Assembly: GCF_016306625.1 (NCBI RefSeq)
Contig: NZ_JACOII010000048.1
Location: forward strand, 1 to 60,828
DNA length: 60,828 nucleotides
From: Xenorhabdus lircayensis
GTDB taxonomy: Bacteria; Pseudomonadota; Gammaproteobacteria; Enterobacterales; Enterobacteriaceae
Direction of reading: 5' to 3'
How positions within the stretch are numbered: the stretch's first letter is position 1; every line of letters begins with the position of its first letter. A model generated the notes under the pieces. It saw only the letters and a list, made by a program, of their open reading frames with translations. It had not been told where the DNA came from and ran no database searches. The position numbers and the translations under genes are program-made. Positions 54,419 to 60,828 of the stretch are shown here, in pieces.

Positions 54419-55402
54419 ATGGCAAAACACATCGAATTTTCCGCAACTGGCAGCCCCGAAGTACTCCGATATTGTGAATTTATCCCAGTCGATCCCGCAC
54501 CTGATGAAGTACAAGTCGAAAATAAAGCTATCGGGATTAACTATATCGATACCTATATACGTAGCGGGCTATATCCACCAGCCAGTCTACCCAGTGGCCT
54601 CGGAACTGAAGCTGCGGGCATTGTCACCAAGGTTGGCTCAAATGTGACATCAATTAAGATCGGTGATCGTGTAGTTTATGCCCAATCAGCCTCTGGTGCT
54701 TACAGCGAGGTACATAATGTACTTGCAAGCAAATTAGCGCTGTTACCTGATGAAATTTCATTCGAACAAGCTGCGGCATCATTTCTAAAAGGCTTAACCG
54801 TTTATTATCTATTCTACCTGACACATAAAATCCAAGCAGGGGAAACATTTCTGTTCCATGCAGCCGCCGGCGGTGTTGGTTTAATTGCCTGTCAGTGGGC
54901 AAAAGCGCTGGATGCTAACTTGATTGGGACGGTTGGCTCAGACGAAAAAACAGCCCTCGCCAAAGCGGCTGGGGCATGGCAGACCATCAATTACAATCGA
55001 GAAAATATTGTGGGGCGGGTCTTAGACATCACTAACGGGGGAAAAGTTGGTGTGGTCTATGATTCCGTTGGCAAATCGACATGGCTGGATTCGTTGGATT
55101 GTTTGAAACGACACGGTTTGATGGTCAGTTTCGGCAATGCTTCGGGGCCAGTAACGGGAGTAGACTTAGGCATCCTTAATCAGAAAGGTTCTCTATTCGT
55201 CACGCGCCCTGCCCTTAACGGTTATATCACTACTCGTGAAGAACTAAATGAAGCCAGCAAGACTCTGTTTGATTTGATTGCCAGTGGCAAAATTAATGTC
55301 GATGTGCCAGAGAACCAAAAGTTTCCATTGAGCGAAGCAGTAAGGGCACACCAGACACTGGAAAGCCGCGTAACTCACGGTTCCAGCTTGTTGATTCCTT
55401 AA
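54419..55402 (+). CDS. qor: NADPH:quinone oxidoreductase Qor
   Basis: Zinc-free medium-chain dehydrogenase, 327 residues as in E. coli Qor (QorA), which reduces quinones with NADPH. The NADPH site AAAGGVGLIACQWAKALDA is near residues 144-162, and GINYIDTYIRSGLYP is the conserved N-terminal block. It lacks the zinc-binding cysteines of alcohol dehydrogenases. It diverges from dnaB, the usual arrangement in enterics. Confidence 0.94.
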   Translation: MAKHIEFSATGSPEVLRYCEFIPVDPAPDEVQVENKAIGINYIDTYIRSGLYPPASLPSGLGTEAAGIVTKVGSNVTSIKIGDRVVYAQSASGAYSEVHNVLASKLALLPDEISFEQAAASFLKGLTVYYLFYLTHKIQAGETFLFHAAAGGVGLIACQWAKALDANLIGTVGSDEKTALAKAAGAWQTINYNRENIVGRVLDITNGGKVGVVYDSVGKSTWLDSLDCLKRHGLMVSFGNASGPVTGVDLGILNQKGSLFVTRPALNGYITTREELNEASKTLFDLIASGKINVDVPENQKFPLSEAVRAHQTLESRVTHGSSLLIP

Positions 55403-55469
55403 CGGCATTGATGATTATCTGCATGGTCAATGTCATAACAAAAACATGACAAAAAAATGCACGAGCGGA

Positions 55470-56507
55470 CTACATCCGCTCTGTTACCATTTCCAGTGCT
55501 TTTTCAATTACCACAATATCAGCGCCGGGTTTATGAGCGTTTTCACTCAAATGACGACGCCACTGACGTGCACCGGGAATACCTTGAAAAATTCCCAAAA
55601 TATGGCGAGTGATATGCCCCAAATAGGCGCCTTTTGACAATTCCTGTTCGATATAAGGATAAAGCGCCTTAACCGCATCAACCGTATTTGCCACTGGAAC
55701 TGTTTGGTCAAACAACTCACGATCCACATGTGCCAGAATAGATGGATTCTGGTAAGCTTCCCGCCCAATCATCACGCCATCCACATACTGCAAATGCTGC
55801 TTCGCTTCTTCCAATGATTTGATACCGCCGTTAATGGAAAACGTCAGTTGTGGGAAATCTTTCTTCAATTGATAAACCCGAGGATAATCCAATGGTGGAA
55901 TTTCACGGTTTTCTTTTGGGCTCAAGCCAGACAGCCACGCCTTGCGCGCATGGATAACAAAATCATCGCAATCACTATTTCTTACGACAGTATCAATGAA
56001 ATCGCATAGAAACTCGTAGCTATCCTGTTCATCAATCCCGATGCGAGTTTTGACAGTAACAGGAATATCTACCACATCCTGCATCGCCTTAACACAATCA
56101 GCTACTAGTGCCGCATCTCCCATTAGACAAGCGCCAAAACGACCATTCTGCACACGATCAGAAGGACAGCCGACATTCAAATTAATTTCATCGTAACCCC
56201 GTTCCTGCGCAATCTTGGCACATTGCGCCAATGCCTGAGGATCACTGCCGCCCAATTGCAATGCCAGTGGATGTTCATGCTCGTTATAAGCCAGATAATC
56301 CCCTTTGCCGTGAATAATCGCGCCCGTTGTGACCATTTCTGTGTAAAGCAGCGCTTCCTTACTTAATAAGCGGTGGAAGTAACGGCAATGGCGGTCAGTC
56401 CAGTCTAACATGGGTGCAACAGAGAAGCGGGACGGTTTGAATTTCCCGCTATCTGTTGATATGGCAGTGAATTTACTATGTTTTTGAGTCTGTATATTTT
56501 CGTGCAT
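55470..56507 (-). CDS. dusA: tRNA-dihydrouridine(20/20a) synthase DusA
   Basis: FMN-dependent enzyme that reduces uridines 20/20a in the tRNA D-loop. It has 345 residues. The FMN-site [19 protein letters not shown], the catalytic cysteine in [11 protein letters not shown] and SINGGI are clear. The N-terminus has a 20-residue lead, [14 protein letters not shown]. The 5' end of dusA is a known integration site for genomic islands, and a tyrosine integrase gene starts 87 bases away, so the first codons may have been rebuilt by integration. Confidence 0.94.
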   Translation of the reverse strand: MHENIQTQKHSKFTAISTDSGKFKPSRFSVAPMLDWTDRHCRYFHRLLSKEALLYTEMVTTGAIIHGKGDYLAYNEHEHPLALQLGGSDPQALAQCAKIAQERGYDEINLNVGCPSDRVQNGRFGACLMGDAALVADCVKAMQDVVDIPVTVKTRIGIDEQDSYEFLCDFIDTVVRNSDCDDFVIHARKAWLSGLSPKENREIPPLDYPRVYQLKKDFPQLTFSINGGIKSLEEAKQHLQYVDGVMIGREAYQNPSILAHVDRELFDQTVPVANTVDAVKALYPYIEQELSKGAYLGHITRHILGIFQGIPGARQWRRHLSENAHKPGADIVVIEKALEMVTERM

Positions 56508-56594
56508 TTCAGGTCATTTTAGGCTATTTTTGGATTATCGGCACCCCAAACAGAACCCCATTAATATGGGGACCTGAACAGGAGAGCATCAAAG
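56508..56594. other. Probable left attachment region of the dusA island
   Basis: Lies between the dusA start and the integrase start. dusA-specific integrases recombine near the 5' end of the gene, so the left att site should be within or beside the first dusA codons and this gap. No repeat partner is visible because the right end of the island is outside the window. Confidence 0.5.
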
Positions 56595-57686
56595 ATGGCC
56601 TACTATAGCATAGAAAAGCGTCCCCGCGCAGATGGTACAGTTCGTTACCGTTGCACCGTTGGTGTTAAGTCTGGCGGTAAATATATTTACAGAGAGAACC
56701 GCACATTCGGAAAACAATCCCACGCCAAAACATGGGGTGCCATGCGGGTGGCTGAACTGGAGCAAAACGGGGTTCCTACGCAAAATGATACCGAAGATTT
56801 AACAGTTGGCGATCTACTACATAAGTACATCAATGACCCTGATCTAGGCGGAAAAGTAGGAAGAACTAAAAAGTATGTGTTAGATATGCTCTTGGATAGC
56901 GAGTTAGCAAAACTAGCTCTTTCTGAATTATCAGTAAGTCATGTTATTGAGTATTGCAAGCAAAGGTATTCTACAGGCATCACTCCCTCAACTATTAATC
57001 ATGATGTCAGCTACTTAACATCAGTATTAAAATCAGCTAAGCCAATCTATAACATAGATTATGTCTCAAATCCCGCATATGAAGCGAGACCTTTATTGCT
57101 TCAAATGGGATTAATAGGTAAATCTAAACGCCGCAGTAGAAGGCCTATGCTTGATGAGATTGACAAGCTTATTGAGGGGTTACGTAAACGTAGCAATCAT
57201 AGAGAAGGAAAGATTCCCTATGAGGAGATCTTGAATTTTTCAATCCTGAGCTGTATGCGTATAGGTGAGGTATGTAAAATTAGATGGGACGACGTGGATA
57301 ACGAGCAAAGGTCTGTCAGGGTGAGAGACAGGAAAGACCCAAGGAAAAAGACAGGTAATCACATGTCAGTCCCTTTATTAGGAGATGCTTGGGAGATTGT
57401 TCAGCGCCAACCAAAAACAAGCGAATTAATATTCCCTTACAACCCCAAGAGCGTGACCGCTGGGTTCCAAAGAGTTCGTAATGCTTTAGGTATCCAAGAC
57501 TTGCGCTATCATGATCTGCGTAGAGAAGGTGCGAGCCGCTTATTCGAGGCTGGTTTCTCAATTGAGGAGGTTGCGCAGGTTACAGGACATCGTTCTCTCA
57601 ATATATTATGGCAAGTCTACACAGAACTGTTTCCAAAAACTCTGCATGACAAATTCAATAAACTCATGCAGCAGAAAGAAGGATAA
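56595..57686 (+). CDS. Tyrosine-type site-specific integrase (dusA-associated)
   Basis: 363 residues. The N-terminal arm resembles AP2-type DNA binding (YSIEKRPRADGTVRYRCTVG, residues 4-23). A core-binding region follows (about 65-165). The catalytic domain has SCMRIGEVCKIRW (arginine), the lysine near DRKDPRKKTGNH, HDLRREGASRLF (HxxR), TGHRSLNILWQVYTEL (second histidine and the tyrosine). Ribosome site AGGAGAGC is good. Position next to dusA marks it as the integrase of the island that fills the rest of the window. Confidence 0.9.
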   Translation: MAYYSIEKRPRADGTVRYRCTVGVKSGGKYIYRENRTFGKQSHAKTWGAMRVAELEQNGVPTQNDTEDLTVGDLLHKYINDPDLGGKVGRTKKYVLDMLLDSELAKLALSELSVSHVIEYCKQRYSTGITPSTINHDVSYLTSVLKSAKPIYNIDYVSNPAYEARPLLLQMGLIGKSKRRSRRPMLDEIDKLIEGLRKRSNHREGKIPYEEILNFSILSCMRIGEVCKIRWDDVDNEQRSVRVRDRKDPRKKTGNHMSVPLLGDAWEIVQRQPKTSELIFPYNPKSVTAGFQRVRNALGIQDLRYHDLRREGASRLFEAGFSIEEVAQVTGHRSLNILWQVYTELFPKTLHDKFNKLMQQKEG

Positions 57687-57694
57687 TCACTATA

Positions 57695-57714
57695 GGGCAG
57701 ACACCTGCCCTTTT
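57695..57714 (+). terminator. Terminator after the integrase
   Basis: Stem GGGCAG/CTGCCC with an ACAC loop and TTTT, 9 bases after the stop. A separate perfect palindrome TACGGGAAATTCCCGTA-type follows at 57718-57734. Confidence 0.75.
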
Positions 57715-57772
57715 ACATACGGGAAATTCCCGTATCTACATATGCAGCCTGCTTGATTTCCAGATAACTCTG

Positions 57773-57808
57773 TAACCTATTGATTTTTCCGAGGCCGTCA
57801 CTTTGACC
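57773..57808 (-). repeat. Degenerate repeat, copy 1
   Basis: 36 bases, 30/36 identical to 58012-58047. On the minus strand it encodes GQSDGLGKINRL and belongs to a short stub that ends LQSYLEIKQAAYVDTGISRM. This looks like the C-terminal end of a phage protein, with the rest deleted. Confidence 0.55.
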
Positions 57809-57927
57809 CAACTGTTGGGGAAATCCCAATGATTATTTTATGTGCTGGACAAAAGGAATAAATGTATTGTGTTTCAGTGTGTTACTTGGACATAAGGGGC
57901 TGGACAAAACAACTTAACCCCTTGTTT

Positions 57928-58188
57928 TTAGCTCGCTCTTTTGTGCGCACCTCTTAATGAGTTGTGCAAAGTCCGATTATCAGATAGCAGTTCTTGCCTC
58001 AGCCAATGAAGTAACCTATTGATTCTTTCGAGATCCTCACTTTGGCCGCCCCAGCTAATGTAACTGGACGAAAGTTTGGTTGATTTTAGGTAATTACTGA
58101 TCGGGGTGGGATTATGGTTTGTGATGGTGGGGATATTGGGGGGATATGAAAAAGGCCACGCCGGAGCGCAGCCCAAAAAATTAATCAT
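57928..58188 (-). CDS. Possible small phage-type ORF or remnant
   Basis: An 86-codon reading with no family I can name. Its second half (GGQSEDLERINRLLHWLRQE) is related to the stub encoded at 57773-57808, which suggests duplicated debris of one gene. The first half overlaps DNA with a low-complexity proline-rich reading and is probably not coding. A leucine-rich C-terminal helix is the only feature. Confidence 0.3.
   Translation of the reverse strand: MINFLGCAPAWPFSYPPNIPTITNHNPTPISNYLKSTKLSSSYISWGGQSEDLERINRLLHWLRQELLSDNRTLHNSLRGAHKRAS
58012..58047 (-). repeat. Degenerate repeat, copy 2
   Basis: Second copy of the 36-base segment at 57773-57808 (six mismatches), encoding GQSEDLERINRL on the minus strand. 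Confidence 0.55.
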
Positions 58189-58957
58189 GCCAATTGAGGT
58201 GGAAACGGTATGTTTTGCCTGTTTGTTTCAATACTTCACCCAATTTTCCCAGAATTGGATACTCCGGAGTACCATATTCATAGTAAACATCGTAAGTGTA
58301 TGGGTAGTCTTTGTTGCCATAATTACGCATGGAGGCCCCCAAGCTGTAGGTGACGTTATCAACGGTGACGTGTAGGTTTTTCTTCACCAACGAAACCATT
58401 TTTTGATAATTATTGTCATCAGAAGAAACCCGCAGATGCAATAAGTCACTGGCCTGTACACTAAAACTAAGCGAGGACATGTTTTGGATCACGGTACTGT
58501 TTTGAATCACATTTAACGACCCAAAAGGTAACATGCTTTCATCCAGCCCTCCTCGTTCACTTTTGTATCCCCAGTACACCACTTTCCCTGATGGCTGCCC
58601 CATCTTTGCGGTCAGATCAAAAATCAGCGTATCGAGTTCAGGCTTAACGGCCTCTTTGACTAATTCCCAGTCATCGGACATCAAATCTTCCTGTGTCGGC
58701 TGCCAAGGAGCCCAGTGCCCTTGTTTATTGCGCTTATCAATATGCGCAAGGTAATCATCCTGACTTTCCGTGTCCGCGTCGCGGGGAATAAAGCGTACAT
58801 GCTCGGTTTCAAGCCAGTCACTGCGGCGGGCTTTATTACCCAATTTCAACTGAATCAGTGCCCACCAAAAAGAACCCTCCAGCGCAATAATCTGGCCCGT
58901 ATTGTCATCAGCCGACTTATATTCACACTCATGTTCAGACTTAATAAATTCAGACAT
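58181..58957 (-). CDS. Tad2-like (DUF2829) anti-Thoeris domain fused to an unknown domain
   Basis: 258 residues with a good ribosome site (AAGGAAATAGT). Residues 28-101 match the DUF2829/Tad2 pattern: SFWWALIQLKLGNKARRSDW, RFIPRD, DDYLAHIDKRNKQGHWAPW, then QPTQEDLMSDDWELV. Phage Tad2 sequesters the cyclic ADP-ribose signal of Thoeris defence. Free-standing Tad2 proteins are about 90-130 residues; here about 155 residues follow (106-258) that I do not recognise. They look beta-rich with repeated aromatic strands (KVVYWGYKSERGG, YTYDVYYEYGTPEYPILGKL). Gene is single, facing the island debris. Confidence 0.7.
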   Translation of the reverse strand: MSEFIKSEHECEYKSADDNTGQIIALEGSFWWALIQLKLGNKARRSDWLETEHVRFIPRDADTESQDDYLAHIDKRNKQGHWAPWQPTQEDLMSDDWELVKEAVKPELDTLIFDLTAKMGQPSGKVVYWGYKSERGGLDESMLPFGSLNVIQNSTVIQNMSSLSFSVQASDLLHLRVSSDDNNYQKMVSLVKKNLHVTVDNVTYSLGASMRNYGNKDYPYTYDVYYEYGTPEYPILGKLGEVLKQTGKTYRFHLNWHD

Positions 58958-59394
58958 ACTATTTCCTTATATTGAAAAATAATGGGAAGCCGTGATAGTT
59001 AACTTCCGTCCGCTGTTAGACAGCCTGGAGATATTAACGAATGCTGATGGTTGAATGAATTGATTACCTTTGTGTGGAGTTTTGTACAAATGGGTGAAAA
59101 ATAAATAAGTGAAACAGTATTCAATTGAAACAATATTTTTTATTGCGTTCTGTGTGAATTCATTACGCCGTTATCTCACAGATTTAGAAAGTTCCGATCA
59201 TACATTAGGAAAAGTGATTGATATGCCATAGAAAGTAAAGCGAGACGCAAGTATAGAAATCATGATTAATCTAATTAATATATAACTACCCCAGCATAAA
59301 AAAAGAAATTAAAACTGTATAACATCTTTTGTTACACATAAAAAACCAAAATAAAAAAATAAATGAAATTTTATATCGAAAAAATCAATAATAT
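58958..59394. other. Very AT-rich spacer in the island
   Basis: About 440 bases with no gene seen. It should carry the promoters of the Tad2-like gene (minus strand) and of the AbiF module (plus strand). The right part (59280-59390) is almost pure A/T. Confidence 0.5.
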
Positions 59395-59492
59395 GGAGTT
59401 GACGGCAAACAATAAAATCTATACAATTCACCGCAATCGAGCCCGGCCCCCTGGTCAACTCCTGATAGTTAAGGATTGATTATGGCTGGGCC
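59395..59492 (+). ncRNA. Candidate structured RNA upstream of AbiF
   Basis: GGAGTTGAC (59395-59403) pairs perfectly with GTCAACTCC (59454-59462), closing a 50-base loop. Within that loop GGCCC (59445-59449) can pair with GGGCC (59488-59492) downstream, which would form a pseudoknot. This GC-rich segment stands out in otherwise AT-rich DNA directly before an Abi_2/AbiF gene. A structured 'abiF RNA' upstream of such genes is known from comparative genomics. Identity with that family was not tested. Confidence 0.6.
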
Positions 59493-59508
59493 TTATTACA
59501 TCTGAGAC

Positions 59509-60495
59509 ATGGAACTTTTTATGTCGAAACAACAAATGAAACCTCATAAAAACTACGATGAGTTAATTGCGCTATTGGAATCCAGAGGAATGACAATAAA
59601 CGACAAAGGACACGCAAAGAAAAAACTCAGCCAAGTGGGATATTATCGACTATCCGGTTTCTGGTTTCCCTGTCAGACTACAGTGCCACATAATGGTAAT
59701 CCCAAAAAAGATAATGTGTTTCTTTCTGGAACGTGTTTTAGGAACGTGTACGACCTATACCTTTTTGACAAAAAAATGCGCCTACTTATGATGGATGCTT
59801 TAGAAAGAATTGAAGTATTCATTCGTTCTATTATCGCTCATGAAATGGGTTCTATTCATCCATTATCATACTTACATGACGAGCATATAAACCGCAATAA
59901 GCTGGTAAATAAAAAAGATAAAAACAAGCCCAGTCCAAGAAAAGGGTGGCTGGAAAAACAACAGAAAAAAATAGACTCTAGTAAAGATGATTTTATCAAG
60001 TGGCATAAGACAGAATATGAGGGAATTCCTTTTTGGGTAGTTATTGAGACATGGGACTTTGGCTTAATGTCCAAATATTACGATATGTTAAAGGGTACTT
60101 ATCAGGATATTATTCTAAGCAAATTGGGAATTCCTAAAGGTAATGGTCCCATTTTTGCAAATTGGTTGAGTGCAATGAACGTATTAAGAAATAGATGCGC
60201 CCATCATTCAAGAATATGGAACAAAAACAACGAGCCAAAACTGAGGAAACTAGATCACGAATACTTTAATACATTAAATCTAGAAGAATCTGCATATAAT
60301 AAAATGTATGGTATGATAACTGTATTATGGTTCCTTATTAAAAATATTGGGCCAGGCTCAAATTGGCTTAATAACGTAGCGGAATTAATCATTAAAAAAC
60401 CAAATCTTCCCGGCTGCTATTTAAAATCCATGGGATTTCCTGATAATAATTGTTTGCCACAACATTTATTAGAGTTAATTAAAAAAGATACATAA
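59509..60495 (+). CDS. Abi_2 / AbiF-type abortive infection HEPN protein
   Basis: 328 residues matching the Abi_2 (AbiD/AbiF) family. It opens KPHKNYDELIALLESRGMTI and has GYYRLSGFWFP near 44-54. Two HEPN-type RxxxxH motifs are present: Arg106-His111 (RSIIAH) and Arg227-His232 (RNRCAH). The fold class suggests a metal-independent RNase toxin. Start at 59509 or at 59521 (MSKQQMKPH); neither has a strong ribosome site. It follows the candidate RNA by 16 bases, consistent with an RNA-controlled defence toxin. Confidence 0.85.
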   Translation: MELFMSKQQMKPHKNYDELIALLESRGMTINDKGHAKKKLSQVGYYRLSGFWFPCQTTVPHNGNPKKDNVFLSGTCFRNVYDLYLFDKKMRLLMMDALERIEVFIRSIIAHEMGSIHPLSYLHDEHINRNKLVNKKDKNKPSPRKGWLEKQQKKIDSSKDDFIKWHKTEYEGIPFWVVIETWDFGLMSKYYDMLKGTYQDIILSKLGIPKGNGPIFANWLSAMNVLRNRCAHHSRIWNKNNEPKLRKLDHEYFNTLNLEESAYNKMYGMITVLWFLIKNIGPGSNWLNNVAELIIKKPNLPGCYLKSMGFPDNNCLPQHLLELIKKDT

Positions 60496-60749
60496 AAAAT
60501 AGCCTTAATTCTTATTGTCATAATATCAAATTTTCCTCACCTCCATTAGGGGCAACTTACTCCTGTTCTAGTCATTATTCCTGCTGATCAATATCAGCAA
60601 CCGTCTCCGCCCCTGTCACTACTTCCCCCTCACATTCCACACCGAATCCGCCGGCATCCGCCCACAATTTCCCCAATCCACCCCACTACCCGCTAATCTC
60701 CCCTATGGGTTATTTATTGAATGAAGAGAGGGGCGCGCAGCCCCTGTCA
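60496..60749. other. Phage debris between AbiF and the tail-fibre assembly gene
   Basis: No sound gene. A short minus-strand reading ends at 60575 (FGVECEGEVVTG, ADIDQQE). The segment 60611-60648 resembles an internally deleted copy of 60741-60827: both share CCCCTGTCA-TACTT and the 15-mer ATTCCACACCGAATC (60634-60648 and 60813-60827). This suggests a duplicated remnant of the end of the tail-fibre assembly gene. Confidence 0.5.
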
Positions 60750-60828
60750 TTACTTCGGCTGTTCCGGCCATGGGATATCGGGGGCGGTATCTGCGGATTT
60801 CTGTTGCTGCTGATTCCACACCGAATCT
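60750..60828 (-). CDS. Tail fibre assembly protein, C-terminal end (partial)
   Basis: The last 26 codons, running in from the right edge, read DSVWNQQQQKSADTAPDI then PWPEQPK and stop. The D-I-x-WPE-x-P ending is typical of phage tail fibre assembly (Tfa) proteins. The gene continues beyond the window, which shows that the island has prophage content. Confidence 0.6.
   Translation of the reverse strand, partial: DSVWNQQQQKSADTAPDIPWPEQPK

Noticed and set aside
57718-57734. CRISPR or att-type repeat after the integrase
   Set aside because: A single palindrome next to a terminator; no repeated units with spacers anywhere in the window.

Overview
The window is chromosomal DNA from an enteric gammaproteobacterium. 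The protein sequences, low-to-mid GC and the mix of conserved enteric blocks with many decaying genes point to Morganellaceae, most likely Xenorhabdus or Photorhabdus. The genus is inferred from recognition only, with no search run.

Layout. (1) 1-32 kb is a conserved backbone that matches Escherichia coli gene order closely. An rRNA P1 promoter fires out of the left edge. It is followed by hemG-trkH-yigZ-pepQ facing fadBA behind a FadR operator, then fre-ubiD, a dead pepE, rfaH, hemB, tatABC (tatD is missing), ubiB-ubiJ-ubiE, rmuC, a DedA protein, a tyrosine phosphatase and udp. Next come an orphan GntP-type permease beside scars of ltnD and an IS110-type transposase, a YidB-like gene, metE/metR with yigM, yjcE and ghxP. 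Ubiquinone synthesis (ubiD, ubiB, ubiJ, ubiE), heme synthesis (hemG, hemB), Tat export, fatty-acid oxidation and methionine synthesis are the main jobs.

(2) 32-43 kb is patchier. It has a frameshifted abgT-like transporter, a stop-riddled gene pair, a RES-type toxin with an unusually long DUF2384-type antitoxin, a DUF1479 protein, nirBD behind a perfect FNR box, glk, and a decayed, truncated tyrosine recombinase between glk and ssb. Two copies of a short interspersed repeat lie here.

(3) 43-56.5 kb is ssb/uvrA sharing a LexA box, a DUF5993 plus DsbB-like pair, an RNA-repair pair (RNA ligase plus HD-domain/polynucleotide kinase protein), then tyrB, alr, dnaB, qor and dusA.

(4) From 56.5 kb to the right edge is a mobile island abutting the 5' end of dusA. 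It holds a tyrosine integrase, phage debris, a protein with a Tad2-like (DUF2829) anti-Thoeris domain fused to an unknown C-terminal domain, and an Abi_2/AbiF HEPN protein. The AbiF gene is preceded by a segment that can fold into a long stem with a possible pseudoknot. The window ends in a phage tail-fibre assembly gene.

The most interesting signals are the Tad2 fusion next to an AbiF-RNA module in the dusA island, the HD-Pnk/RNA ligase pair, the long-antitoxin RES module, and the cluster of gene fossils.
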